From contig JAFZPH010000008.1 in NCBI GenBank assembly GCA_017550405.1, positions 1-59,696 of the forward strand: a DNA stretch of 59,696 nucleotides, given 5' to 3'. The translations under genes and the position numbers were made by a program. Of this stretch, positions 14,876 through 24,633 are shown piece after piece. Below the pieces are notes generated by a model, which saw only the letters and a list, made by a program, of their open reading frames with translations, made no database searches and had not been told where the DNA came from. The stretch is from Bacteroidales bacterium. GTDB taxonomy: Bacteria; Bacteroidota; Bacteroidia; Bacteroidales; P3. How positions within the stretch are numbered: the stretch's first letter is position 1; each line of letters starts with the position of its first letter.

Positions 14876-17497
14876 TTAAACATGTGATATTTCATATACC
14901 TTCCATTTGTTATCTCCCGTATAAACCACTTTTGCTTTGACATGGCAATCCGAATCGATATTGTATTTTTTTAGAATTGAATGATGGACATAATAATCAC
15001 CCACGAAGGCGAAAACAGGTTCCCCACCGCCAATGCCATTTCGATACTTTATCTTTAATTCACCCTCAACCTCTTTTACTAAAGACGAGTTTATTTCATC
15101 TGCCAATTCGGCCTTAATCACTTCTATCACTTTTTTGGAGTGCCCTACATTTTTTTTGTCATCTATTCTTCGTACATAAAAGTATATTTTTATACAATCT
15201 CCTATTGCAGGCCGAAGGTCTGTTTGGTTGAAATGTAAAATGCCATCCAATAACTTCGGCCCTAATACGAAATGGAATAGTTGTTTTGCCATGTTAACAT
15301 CGTCAACCGCTACGATTCGTGTTTTAAACAGATTTAGAACTACACTTTCTTCGCTTTTCTCTATTTTACGACCATACTCCTTTTCTTGTCCCTTAATGCT
15401 TTTTTTGTATTTTCTGAATCGCACGAAATCACCAACTTGTAGATCAATCTTTTCGTATGGAATGGGGAAGAATACTGATGCTGTAGAGTAAATATGGTAT
15501 ACCTTTTTTTCAGTATTAATATATTGAATGTATCCATAATCAATTGGAAGAGATGCCCAATCATCTAAGTCGGAGGTGGTTATTGCCAATGGGGTAAATA
15601 ATATGGTTTTCCCATTTTCCAAAGGTGGGAATGCTTGATTAGAAGTTGCTAATTCTTCTTTAAAGAGTTTAAAACTCCACACTTGGCCGATATGAGCCTT
15701 TTTTAGAATGGGAAATTTCTTTACGTCCATAGAGAAATAAATATCTTTGCCGTCAACGAATGATATCATATCCTTTCCGTTATCATGTTTCCACATATCA
15801 ACAATTACCATTTCAGTAAATGGTATTTTCGCATAAGCTATTTGCTCAGCTAAGGCGGTTTTGTCGGAATAAAGTTTTGTATTATCTGCTACTGGGACTA
15901 CACCAGAACATTTGCTTTTTAATTCTTCAAATTTCGAATCTAAATGCCACCCCTTGTTCTCGTAATGCTCCTTATACTTATTTAATTCATAAAGTGCATT
16001 TTCGAGCATCTTAACTTGGGTTAAGCAGGAAGCCAAATCAAGTCGTATTTTCCCAATAAAATCTTCATTTTTTTCCAGACTTATTGCCTTACACAAAAGA
16101 GCGATTTTCGTTTCGTTATCTTGATAGCAATCCGAGTATTCGTGCCAAATATAGTATTTGTCTCCCTTTGTAAGGACAAGTCTCTCATATATCTGTTTTG
16201 ATAAATCTAATTGTCCACACCATGTATGTAATAATGCCTTTGACCGTATCAACCATTCATTATCAGGATACTTTGTGATGGCAACTTCATATATATCTAT
16301 CAACCATTGTACATCAATGCTTTTCTTATTGGTTTGTGATTTTAAAGCATCTGTGGCTTTTTTGATGGATTTAATAGCAATGGGCTGATATTTTTCTCCG
16401 TTCGAACCTATTTCTTCATTCCAGTCTTCATCTCGTAGTTTGTTTGGATTCCATTGTTTAAAGAAAGAAAAGAATCGTATAGCATCGTTTTCTTTCATTA
16501 CTCTTTCTGCTAAACTAAGAATCTTAGAGTTCCATTGAGAAGCTGCCGAGTCAGCGAAAAGATTCAAATAAAGGTCAAATGTATTCCATAACTCAGGGAG
16601 CTTCCCTTGCTCTGAAATATGGTAGAGATTCCAAAAGAAATGCTCCTGCATCATATTATTGAATTTTTCCTTTCCGTATGGTAATAGATTGGCAAACTTC
16701 TTAATATCTTCCTTAGGATATGTTACTACGACGCGCGCAATACGGCTCATTAATGAGGGAATTCTTTTCCCATCGCTATCTGAAGAATCTTCAAAGTCTT
16801 CCATACGTATATTATCAGCCCTCCACATCTGTAGAAAGTTGACAAACTTGAAGTTGCTGTCAATCTTAGAATAATTCAATGCAAAATTCAAAAACTGGGA
16901 ATGTAGCATAGATGGTCTTTCATTCTTTAGAGCCATATAGTCCCTGAGCAATGTTCTTACTTGGATAGAATTAAGTTCTGAGAGATGTTCCTTCAAATAT
17001 CGATATATTGCCCAACCCAAATCTTCATGAAAATTTTCGGATAATTTACCACTATTATATAGTTCTGTTAGCAGCTGTAAAGCATGGTCATTCGATCCAT
17101 TTTTACTTAATTCCTTTGCTTGTTGGATTGTTTCGAAATGCGGGTCTATCGAAACCCTTATGCGATTAATTGAACGTACTATTGTTTCTGAAAAATCATC
17201 TTCTTCAGGGTCAATGTCGAGTTCGTCCAAACGTGCAATGATATTGTTTGCTTCTTCAATGTCACCCTCGTCTTTTTTATTTTTAGCAAGATCTATTAAT
17301 GTCCAGGCATAAGCCTTTATTACACCATCATCATCCATACCCTTTTGGATTAAACTTTCAGCCAAACTTCTGGCCTCGGCCAATCTCTTTTCTCTACGTA
17401 GAGAATATATTTTCTTTGATGGATGGGAATCAAATTGGTCAAATTGTGTTGTGTTCATATGAAAGAGCGTGTGATAGGTACCATTATTCGTATCCAC
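14876..17497 (-). CDS. Large helical-repeat protein with beta-rich, possibly OB-fold C-terminus
   Basis: This 873-aa protein is the last long gene of the retron operon. Residues about 25-560 are almost wholly helical with TPR-like pairs (for example RREKRLAEARSLAESLIQKG, then WTLIDLAKNKKDEGDIEEAN). From about 570 the protein is beta-rich, with segments such as IGQVWSFKLF, LQVGDFVRFRKYKK, AIGDCIKIYFYVRR and FVGDYYVHHSILKKY that look like successive small barrels, perhaps OB/cold-shock type. Such a build suits binding nucleic acid plus a protein partner. It begins 9 bp after the helicase gene; ATG 17458 is an alternative start. I do not recognise the family with certainty. TPR plus OB/S1-type proteins beside SF1 helicases are, as I recall, described for nucleic-acid conflict systems. 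Confidence 0.8.
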   Translation of the reverse strand: MDTNNGTYHTLFHMNTTQFDQFDSHPSKKIYSLRREKRLAEARSLAESLIQKGMDDDGVIKAYAWTLIDLAKNKKDEGDIEEANNIIARLDELDIDPEEDDFSETIVRSINRIRVSIDPHFETIQQAKELSKNGSNDHALQLLTELYNSGKLSENFHEDLGWAIYRYLKEHLSELNSIQVRTLLRDYMALKNERPSMLHSQFLNFALNYSKIDSNFKFVNFLQMWRADNIRMEDFEDSSDSDGKRIPSLMSRIARVVVTYPKEDIKKFANLLPYGKEKFNNMMQEHFFWNLYHISEQGKLPELWNTFDLYLNLFADSAASQWNSKILSLAERVMKENDAIRFFSFFKQWNPNKLRDEDWNEEIGSNGEKYQPIAIKSIKKATDALKSQTNKKSIDVQWLIDIYEVAITKYPDNEWLIRSKALLHTWCGQLDLSKQIYERLVLTKGDKYYIWHEYSDCYQDNETKIALLCKAISLEKNEDFIGKIRLDLASCLTQVKMLENALYELNKYKEHYENKGWHLDSKFEELKSKCSGVVPVADNTKLYSDKTALAEQIAYAKIPFTEMVIVDMWKHDNGKDMISFVDGKDIYFSMDVKKFPILKKAHIGQVWSFKLFKEELATSNQAFPPLENGKTILFTPLAITTSDLDDWASLPIDYGYIQYINTEKKVYHIYSTASVFFPIPYEKIDLQVGDFVRFRKYKKSIKGQEKEYGRKIEKSEESVVLNLFKTRIVAVDDVNMAKQLFHFVLGPKLLDGILHFNQTDLRPAIGDCIKIYFYVRRIDDKKNVGHSKKVIEVIKAELADEINSSLVKEVEGELKIKYRNGIGGGEPVFAFVGDYYVHHSILKKYNIDSDCHVKAKVVYTGDNKWKVYEISHV

Positions 17498-17506
17498 TTT
17501 ATTGCG

Positions 17507-19558
17507 TTAAGCAATATTGTCTAGTAATTGTTTTAGTTTGGTGTCGTCGTCTCCTAATTCTGACAACGGAACAGCCGTAGATACAAACCCTTTATCATTA
17601 ATATAGAAGTCTATTTTGGCAAATCTAGCTGATGTGACAATGTTATAGGAAACTTTATAGTGAGATAAATCTTCTATTATGTTTACAATTCTGATATCAA
17701 ACTCTTTACATAAAGATAGTATTCTATTGTATAGTGATCTACATGAGGAAGACGATGGATTATAGTATATAATATAATTTGGTGCATTATTCGCTTCGTT
17801 TATTATTCTATGGAGTCTCTCAACAGTAGCATCACCATTGATGGGAAGAGGATTGCACAAACCGGAGGCGCCATACGTTAAATCTACTTTTAGTACCTCA
17901 TCTTGATACATTATGCTTAGCCTCTCTCTCCAGTTCATAGATTCAACACCTATGAGAGTATATGGAGTATCTTTTAATGTTTCTACTATGCTTAAACATT
18001 TGAACTTAACAGCAGCTGGAACCTCTGTCATACCATCCTTATGGAACGTTGACTCTACAACCATGCCTGAGAAAAAATCAGAAGGACACCTACTTATCTT
18101 TGTGATAGGAACATATTTGAACTTTGACAAGGGGGTAATCTGAGGCGGATTTAATAGGTATAATTGTTTTTTTGCTCGTGTGGTTGCTGTATAACACCAT
18201 CGTAACATGTCATCACTAGTACCTGTTCTCATCGAGTAATCTACAATTATACAATCCCACTCTCCGCCCTGAGCTTTATGACATGTAATTGAGTAGCCAA
18301 ATTTTGCTTTTAATACATTAAAATATAAATCATGTCTTAGTGCTTCTTTGTACTCTTCAGAACCCTCCTTTAGCTTTGGATGCCGTATTTTGAAATTAAT
18401 ATATAATGCTTGCTGTTCCCATGCAGTTATGTCGGCATCTCCGTTAAAAAGCAAAGGGTAGTAAACCATACATTGTGTAGGTGATTCATCGTCTGGGAAT
18501 TGTAATGTTAGTTTTTTGAATTCCAGCGTTATATCTTTCCTTTCGGCACCTCGTTTTACGGAAATTCTAGCTGTCTCTATCCCCCCCACACCAACTACTT
18601 CTGCCATATCCCCATTATATATTTCCCTATTGAATGTATGGTAGTTATTGTTATTGATTAGTAGAATATCTCCGGTTCTTACATCGCAGTTTTCTCCATA
18701 CATTCGTTCTCGGATTATGCTATTGCTTCGATAACATTGTTGGTTGGTATAGTTGATAATCACGCATCCTCCAATTTTTCGTGTAGGGTTCAGTTCAAAA
18801 TATTTATCGTATTCGTCATCATAAGGTAATTCTATCAGGTCATTACCATTAGAATCAATTGAAAATGATGTTCGTTCTTTACGGCTTCTCCTAAGCAGTC
18901 CTCGAATAGTCGTCGCTGTTTCCAAAATACCACTCTCACCAGATTGTCGTATCACATCTGTCATCTCTACACACATTACAGAATAGCCAAGGCTATCAAA
19001 GTATGAAGCATCAAGAGCACAAGAGTGATTGTCTGAAACTGGTGGTAATTGCGCATCATCACCCACAAAAATGATTTTATTGATCCCGACATTCTTAGTG
19101 TATTGGAGCAGGTCGGACAGCAGACGACCTGTTCCGAAAGTACAAAATTCCTGATGGGTTTCTGTATCAGAAATCATAGAGCTTTCGTCAACAATGGCAA
19201 CAGTAGGAATCTGATTATTCATTGCCTTCATCCTGATAGGGAATACATATCTGAAGGATTTCTCAGAATCATCTTTAGCATCTGTTTGAAGACACTGCAA
19301 ATCAATGTAATTGTAAATTGTCTTATGAATGGTGTATGACTCTCCTACCTTGTCCCTTAATACTTTTGCAGCCCTTCCCGTTGGTGCCATTAATTGGTAC
19401 TGAACACTTTTAGATATAAGTGTATCTACCACGAAACGTATCATAGTTGTCTTACCAGTACCAGCGTAACCTTTTAATATAAAGATGTCCCCTTCTTCTG
19501 AGAAAAGGAAATCAGTAATCTGGTTTAAAATGTGTTTTTGAGAAGTTGTCGGTGTCAT
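17507..19558 (-). CDS. SF1 (RecD/Pif1-like) DNA helicase
   Basis: This 683-aa helicase has a full motor. Walker A is GYAGTGKTT (30-38), motif Ia MAPTGRAAKVL (57-67), Walker B VDESSMIS (123-130), motif III GDDAQLPPV (166-174), motif V CHKAQGGEWDCIIVD (426-440) and motif VI YTATTRAKKQL (456-466). This order and the GYAGTGKT form match the SF1B RecD/Dda/Pif1 group, which move 5' to 3' on single strands. Residues about 480-683 are an extra domain without a motif I recognise. It lies 14 bp after the REC-HEPN gene and 9 bp before the repeat-protein gene, so the three are surely co-transcribed. In a retron setting it could unwind the target or the msDNA; that is inference. Confidence 0.92.
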   Translation of the reverse strand: MTPTTSQKHILNQITDFLFSEEGDIFILKGYAGTGKTTMIRFVVDTLISKSVQYQLMAPTGRAAKVLRDKVGESYTIHKTIYNYIDLQCLQTDAKDDSEKSFRYVFPIRMKAMNNQIPTVAIVDESSMISDTETHQEFCTFGTGRLLSDLLQYTKNVGINKIIFVGDDAQLPPVSDNHSCALDASYFDSLGYSVMCVEMTDVIRQSGESGILETATTIRGLLRRSRKERTSFSIDSNGNDLIELPYDDEYDKYFELNPTRKIGGCVIINYTNQQCYRSNSIIRERMYGENCDVRTGDILLINNNNYHTFNREIYNGDMAEVVGVGGIETARISVKRGAERKDITLEFKKLTLQFPDDESPTQCMVYYPLLFNGDADITAWEQQALYINFKIRHPKLKEGSEEYKEALRHDLYFNVLKAKFGYSITCHKAQGGEWDCIIVDYSMRTGTSDDMLRWCYTATTRAKKQLYLLNPPQITPLSKFKYVPITKISRCPSDFFSGMVVESTFHKDGMTEVPAAVKFKCLSIVETLKDTPYTLIGVESMNWRERLSIMYQDEVLKVDLTYGASGLCNPLPINGDATVERLHRIINEANNAPNYIIYYNPSSSSCRSLYNRILSLCKEFDIRIVNIIEDLSHYKVSYNIVTSARFAKIDFYINDKGFVSTAVPLSELGDDDTKLKQLLDNIA

Positions 19559-19572
19559 GTGGTTATCCTTTT

Positions 19573-21807
19573 TTATGGCTTTATACTCTTTGATATTAGT
19601 TTACAAAGATTGATAATTGTCATTAGTTCATTCTCAGTGAAATGTTTTTTATCTTTATGGATAAAATTATTTCTTGTGTTGACTATTCCCCATAAATCAT
19701 CAAGAGCCATATCAGGTTTTTTCCGCTGAGCAATATTAAGATATATCAATGTTGAAGCCACAGCATCAAACATCGTTGGATTTACGGGATGACCATTGTT
19801 TTTTATGTAATTATTAATAGGTACAGGAGATTGCCAATAGTGTTCGTCCCTTTTTTTATCATACATTTCCAATTTGTAAGCAATACCGTTTTCGTCACCA
19901 ATACTATATCTATATAGCTTATCTACTTTCAGATACTTATATTTTAACATTTCAAAGATATTATAGCAATTGATGAAGGATATATCTAAAGTCGACTTGT
20001 CATTAGAATTCATTTTTTGAACACTACTTTGCAATAATTCTATCTGTTTGCGAAACTCCTCTATTGTACTCTCATAGACTTCTGTATTTAATGGCTTTTT
20101 TGACAGATTAACAATAATATCTTTACAAGCGTTATAGAATTCTTTTTTAAAATGATTATTGACAGCATCTGTCAATTCTTTAATGAAAGACTCTATATTT
20201 CTTATCGTATAGTTGTTATCAACATTATCCACCGGTGATTCCTTCAATACAAATCCATCTGCTCCAGCCTTCTGCAATTCACGGAGGTTCCAGACTTTAT
20301 TCGTGGCAGATATAACAATGACTTGAATGCCAGGGTTGATGTGTTTAATGTCCTTCAAAATTCTCATTCCAGTAACCTGTTCGGCTTTTTTGACCGAAAA
20401 GTCAGATAATAAAAGTCTAAAATCAAGCAACACTATGTCAATGTCCTCATCGATTACCTTATTGTGAACAATAGTAATTATTTCATCTTGTCCTTTCCCA
20501 TCCAATTCATCATCTAAATAGAAAAAATCAAAACCGTTTTTATCGTAAATAATATTACAGAATATTTCATACCATCCTTTGTCGGCCTCATCATCAACTA
20601 AGAGAACTTTTGGCAAGTGATCTGATTTGGCACGTTTGATAATTAACTCTTTCTCCAGTTTGCCCGATAAATTAATTGGATGTATGGTGTTGAGATACTT
20701 ATAATAAATATTGTATTCTATTTTTTCTATAATATCGCTTATGCCATCATCAATTACATCTACGCCAATAGCATATGCCCAACGACTAATTGCCCACTCA
20801 TTTGCTACGCTATGGCTATCTACATAATTCTTGGGTGGCCTTAGCTGAATTACAGATAATGATCTTCTGATATCATCTTCTGAAAAGTGATTTTTTAGCA
20901 ATAATGATTCATATAGTTCCTTGCATGAATAATTGACAAGATAAACATTTAATGTCTTTAATATATCAAAAAAATCGTTTCCAACCATATATTTTATTTC
21001 TACGGGCGAATATATATATATTGTAGAAAATTGGTTCGGCCCTGTTGTCGTCCTGACATGAAGTGCTAAACGCAAACCATTAAAGTCTGACAAAGTTGGG
21101 CCAAAACAGGCCGGGATATACACTTTTTCGTAAGCCACTTCTGCTAATGTGCTCTTTACGAAGTTATGTAAAAAAACATCTGAAATAGGATCATCCTCAT
21201 CAATGTTATAGAATAATTCATTAATTTCAGATTGAAAAAAAGTTGGAGGGTCGAATTGATTCTCTACACCATTTTTTACAAGCAGTGTTTTCGGGAATGA
21301 GTTATCGTTCCAGATGTATTCTTGATCATCTTTATACATCTGATCATTTTTATCATCTATTGCTATTAAAATTTGTTTTTCTAATAATCTGTTTTTCCCA
21401 TAAACAATATCCTCAAGCGACCAATCACCTTGTTTGTATTTTTCTATAAAGAAAGCAAGGTTCTGATAGAATGACGATACAGGCATAAACGATAAGTTCG
21501 CATCGCTCTTCCTTGAAAATTTACTCCCAGCAAAAACCACTAATTTCAATTTGCCACTCCTATTCAGATCGAACAATCTTTGCCGGATTTCCTTAGCGGC
21601 ATGCCTTTTCTCAATATTCACACCATTAAAGAAAGATTCATGTATAAAGACCACATCACAATCTTCCGCAAATAGTTTAATATTCTCTTCTGCAATAAAA
21701 TCATAGGTAGAAAAAGATCTAAGATAATCTTTCAAACCACTAATCCTAACATCAGACCATCCGTAATCAGTTCTACGGCCTGTCTTTTCATCAAACAAGT
21801 ATATCAT
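19573..21807 (-). CDS. Receiver-domain protein with C-terminal HEPN-like motif
   Basis: This 744-aa protein is a likely effector or switch. Residues 1-130 have a receiver-like pattern (DCDVVFIHESF, LKLVVFAGS) without the complete acidic pocket. Residues about 399-525 are a full receiver domain: VLLVDDEAD with D405/D406, phosphoacceptor D462 in IVLLDFRL, S500 in VIVISAT and K522 in GFVLKES. The C-terminal 200 residues are helical and contain TRNNFIHK, an R712-x4-H717 motif with N713 after the Arg, which is the HEPN ribonuclease signature. No histidine kinase is encoded beside it. Its ATG overlaps the stop of the 393-aa gene by 4 bp. The HEPN call rests on one motif in a helical setting. Confidence 0.8.
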   Translation of the reverse strand: MIYLFDEKTGRRTDYGWSDVRISGLKDYLRSFSTYDFIAEENIKLFAEDCDVVFIHESFFNGVNIEKRHAAKEIRQRLFDLNRSGKLKLVVFAGSKFSRKSDANLSFMPVSSFYQNLAFFIEKYKQGDWSLEDIVYGKNRLLEKQILIAIDDKNDQMYKDDQEYIWNDNSFPKTLLVKNGVENQFDPPTFFQSEINELFYNIDEDDPISDVFLHNFVKSTLAEVAYEKVYIPACFGPTLSDFNGLRLALHVRTTTGPNQFSTIYIYSPVEIKYMVGNDFFDILKTLNVYLVNYSCKELYESLLLKNHFSEDDIRRSLSVIQLRPPKNYVDSHSVANEWAISRWAYAIGVDVIDDGISDIIEKIEYNIYYKYLNTIHPINLSGKLEKELIIKRAKSDHLPKVLLVDDEADKGWYEIFCNIIYDKNGFDFFYLDDELDGKGQDEIITIVHNKVIDEDIDIVLLDFRLLLSDFSVKKAEQVTGMRILKDIKHINPGIQVIVISATNKVWNLRELQKAGADGFVLKESPVDNVDNNYTIRNIESFIKELTDAVNNHFKKEFYNACKDIIVNLSKKPLNTEVYESTIEEFRKQIELLQSSVQKMNSNDKSTLDISFINCYNIFEMLKYKYLKVDKLYRYSIGDENGIAYKLEMYDKKRDEHYWQSPVPINNYIKNNGHPVNPTMFDAVASTLIYLNIAQRKKPDMALDDLWGIVNTRNNFIHKDKKHFTENELMTIINLCKLISKSIKP

Positions 21808-22985
21808 GATTTACGTTTTTTAAACTCTAATATATATTTTACACCACCAACAGGGTCAACCTGCTTTTTTGCACGATTATATCCATTCCATAAATTGACT
21901 AAATATGAATTCCCATCAGGGAAATCGGCTTCAATATACAAATTACATGTTCCATTGATTTGATTATTAATAATGTCAGTAGTTGTGGCCCCAAGTCTTT
22001 CTATAGTATCGTCAATTGATTTTCCATATACGCTGTTATCGTCTTTTATAACTAAACATTTTTCCCCCTGGCGATTGTAATTAAATGATGTTATAATCTT
22101 TTTACCAACTCCACAATCGATACATAGTCTGACGATTTTTTCGTAAGCTTTTTTTATATTTAGAACATTGGTGAAGAGTTCTATCTCATTATGAAAATCT
22201 TCTTTAGAAAACACTATGTAAGGGTATTCATCTTTTATTTTCTGTTCTGCAATTGAAAGAATATCTTCTAGATTATTATCTCGTTTAATGTGGAATAATG
22301 ATTTAAAACAAAGAACCAAACCGTCAAACCCCATAACTCGTTTTTGGTTCAAAGGTGATAAATATTTCTTTGACAGTGTACCCCCGCTATATTGATACTT
22401 ATGTTTGATATTAGGCCCAGGATTGGGAACAAGGTTTGGTTTCTTTTGGGCCCACTCCTTTATATTCTCACATCCCCAACCATCATCAAATACTCCAGCC
22501 CATTTGTTTTTTTCTTGAGTATTATACTTTAAGCCAGTTATATATGTATAAATTAGCGATTTAAGCTTAAAGTCAATATATTTGTACTTTGTTTCTAAAT
22601 CTAAATAATGTTTTAATATTAATTGCTGATGAGCACTAAAAATATAATTCGTGGTTTGACATTGACGACAAATATCCTCAATAACATCACTACTATCGAT
22701 TGTGTGACAGGTGTATTTAAGGACTGGGTCTTGATTGTATTCATACAGAAAATCAGATAGATAGTCTGGGGGTATATATTTTCGATTCATCCCCTCTTCT
22801 GACCCATGCTCACTACCTTTTTTTATACCTAATTTTAAATTTATTAAGTCTATTACCTGCTCTTCAGTAACATATTTCCTCTCTTTTTCGGAAAGTAATA
22901 ATTCTACCATCCTCTCTCTATCTGCAGGAGTAGAGTATGGTGAATTTATCATTTGACCCAATAGAGTATTGTAATCGATGGACAT
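21804..22985 (-). CDS. Uncharacterised protein of the retron operon
   Basis: This 393-aa protein has no domain I recognise. The front half is helical, with four cysteines in YTCHTIDSS, EDICRQCQ and GWGCENI. A charged region EHGSEEG (about 59-65) looks like a linker. The last 100 residues alternate strands and helices and end GGVKYILEFKKRKS. I looked for the N and G boxes of a histidine-kinase ATPase, since the next gene has a receiver domain, and did not see clear ones. It lies 62 bp after the RT gene and is translationally coupled (ATGA) to the REC-HEPN gene, which makes a direct partnership of those two products plausible. Confidence 0.75.
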   Translation of the reverse strand: MSIDYNTLLGQMINSPYSTPADRERMVELLLSEKERKYVTEEQVIDLINLKLGIKKGSEHGSEEGMNRKYIPPDYLSDFLYEYNQDPVLKYTCHTIDSSDVIEDICRQCQTTNYIFSAHQQLILKHYLDLETKYKYIDFKLKSLIYTYITGLKYNTQEKNKWAGVFDDGWGCENIKEWAQKKPNLVPNPGPNIKHKYQYSGGTLSKKYLSPLNQKRVMGFDGLVLCFKSLFHIKRDNNLEDILSIAEQKIKDEYPYIVFSKEDFHNEIELFTNVLNIKKAYEKIVRLCIDCGVGKKIITSFNYNRQGEKCLVIKDDNSVYGKSIDDTIERLGATTTDIINNQINGTCNLYIEADFPDGNSYLVNLWNGYNRAKKQVDPVGGVKYILEFKKRKS

Positions 22986-23047
22986 ATTTTATAGTATTAG
23001 AAATACTTTTTATTTAATCATTCACTACATATCCATTTTTTCCAACA

Positions 23048-24370
23048 TTAAAGGTTCGAATCAAGAAAAGGATCTCCATCACTTGTTTTAAAACCAGTAG
23101 GAAAGGTGTCTTTTTGAGTTAGAATGCCTATGTTTTCTTTAAACACTTCCAAAGCATCAACCATTCCGCTTTTTCCCCAAATATCTAAGATATCAGAAAT
23201 GGTGATGCAATTTCCCCCTTTACCCAAAGATGAGGTATCGTTTCCAAGACCTTTTTCAGCGTTAGCCTTACCTGAGACAATTGTCTCAAGCAAACTCTTG
23301 AATCGTACCACCAGTTGAGAATAGGTGGAGTCTTCATTGCCGTTTATCATACTCATATAGAGAAGTTTGCCTTCGATAACGTTCTCAATATGGTGAACAC
23401 CTCTGAAGTTGTGATACTTGGTACTACTATAGTTACTTAAGAAGATGGCTTGTGCTTCGTCATGACCTTTTACTTCCCAGTTGTGAATAAGGGTACGCAA
23501 TTGTTTGACATATTTGCGCGAAACACTTGTATTTTGGTTGACCGTAACTCCTGTTACCTCTTGACGCATACCAGCATGGCAACGACGTGTTTTCTTTTGG
23601 TTAATAACGAAATGTTCCTCATCTTCTATGATGTGATGTAACGATTTACAGAACTTGCCATCAATATCAAATAAATCATTCATGCCACTGAATGTGATAT
23701 CATCAGCATAACGAGTATAGTTCAGACCGTACGCTTTCGCCAAGCGAGAGAGTTTCACATCAAGACGTTCACATATAAAATTAGTGATAGTAGGAGATGT
23801 TGGTGCGCCTTGCGGAAGCACATGTCGATGTTCGCCATTCTCATAACAACATAAATCGGTGATAATACGAGATATGTCCTCCTTCAGACCAAAGGGTTTA
23901 GCTTGAAGTCTCTTAAAGACCCTTCCAGAACTAATGGAAGGAAAGAAGTCCTTTAAGTCTAAATTGTAGACATAGCGTTGGCCTATATGCATTTTAGCAT
24001 TTGTCGCTACAGATTTCCCTGGGACAAATCCCATTGCTGCTTCATGAGGAGTATATACAATTTGGAAGACATGGTTCAATGCCCGTTGGATTGTCCGCAA
24101 GCCTCTGCATGGAGCATCAATACGACGCATTGAGCCATCTTTTTTAGGAATATCAAATGAGACATACCGATTGGCATTCACTTTGGAATATGCATAATAA
24201 TTTAATTTGCGGAGAGAAATCTTCGAAGCCTTGTCTCCGTATAGGTCTTTTAAAGAGACATTAATCAGAGCAACAATGTCTGTCTTGGACTCCAAATTCC
24301 GCCATATTTCGTTAATGACAGTATTGTAATCCATATCGTTCTTTATTCTGTTTTTCATTTTCTCAGACAT
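23048..24370 (-). CDS. Retron reverse transcriptase
   Basis: This 440-aa reverse transcriptase has both retron hallmarks: NAxxH at 124-128 (NAKMH) and VTG at 272-274 (QEVTGVTV). The catalytic palm is complete, with NLDLKDFFPSI (136-146), LPQGAPTSP (185-193) and RYADD (220-224, catalytic D223 and D224). Group II intron and DRT enzymes lack the NAxxH/VTG pair. The part after about residue 335 is a C-terminal extension of about 100 aa without known motifs. Retron RTs copy part of a partner RNA into msDNA linked 2'-5' to that RNA, and the assembly guards an effector during phage infection. A candidate partner RNA lies 22 nt upstream. ATG 24370 is the longest start; Met5 is an alternative. Confidence 0.93.
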   Translation of the reverse strand: MSEKMKNRIKNDMDYNTVINEIWRNLESKTDIVALINVSLKDLYGDKASKISLRKLNYYAYSKVNANRYVSFDIPKKDGSMRRIDAPCRGLRTIQRALNHVFQIVYTPHEAAMGFVPGKSVATNAKMHIGQRYVYNLDLKDFFPSISSGRVFKRLQAKPFGLKEDISRIITDLCCYENGEHRHVLPQGAPTSPTITNFICERLDVKLSRLAKAYGLNYTRYADDITFSGMNDLFDIDGKFCKSLHHIIEDEEHFVINQKKTRRCHAGMRQEVTGVTVNQNTSVSRKYVKQLRTLIHNWEVKGHDEAQAIFLSNYSSTKYHNFRGVHHIENVIEGKLLYMSMINGNEDSTYSQLVVRFKSLLETIVSGKANAEKGLGNDTSSLGKGGNCITISDILDIWGKSGMVDALEVFKENIGILTQKDTFPTGFKTSDGDPFLDSNL

Positions 24371-24392
24371 TGTTTTATTCTTTTTTCTTTAC

Positions 24393-24418
24393 CCTTTGAG
24401 GGTCGATTGCTGTCCTTT
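24393..24418 (-). repeat. Retron a2 repeat
   Basis: This is the 3' arm pairing with 24634-24657: AAAGGACAGCAATCG, ACCC, then TCAAAGG on the minus strand. It ends 22 nt before the RT start codon. Confidence 0.75.
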
Positions 24419-24633
24419 ATGCCATTACTTCAGATCTGAATTCCCGGCTTACATTATTGTAATAAAGCCCAAAATCATAAAATCGTAGTAAATCCTAAAT
24501 TCAAAATAAATTAAAATGATATAATTTATATGATAGGATGAACTAACTTGCAAAACCATGCACATTTGCATGAACCTGCCGATAGCAGCAGATTATTTGC
24601 CTTCCAACTATTGAAAGGCGGTTCTAATGTTCA

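Noticed and set aside
21804..22985. Histidine kinase partner of the receiver domain
   Set aside because: No clear H box, N box or G box could be read in the 393-aa protein, so I left it as unknown.
23048..24370. Group II intron or DRT-type reverse transcriptase
   Set aside because: NAxxH and VTG motifs and the upstream structured RNA indicate a retron. No maturase or endonuclease domain is present.
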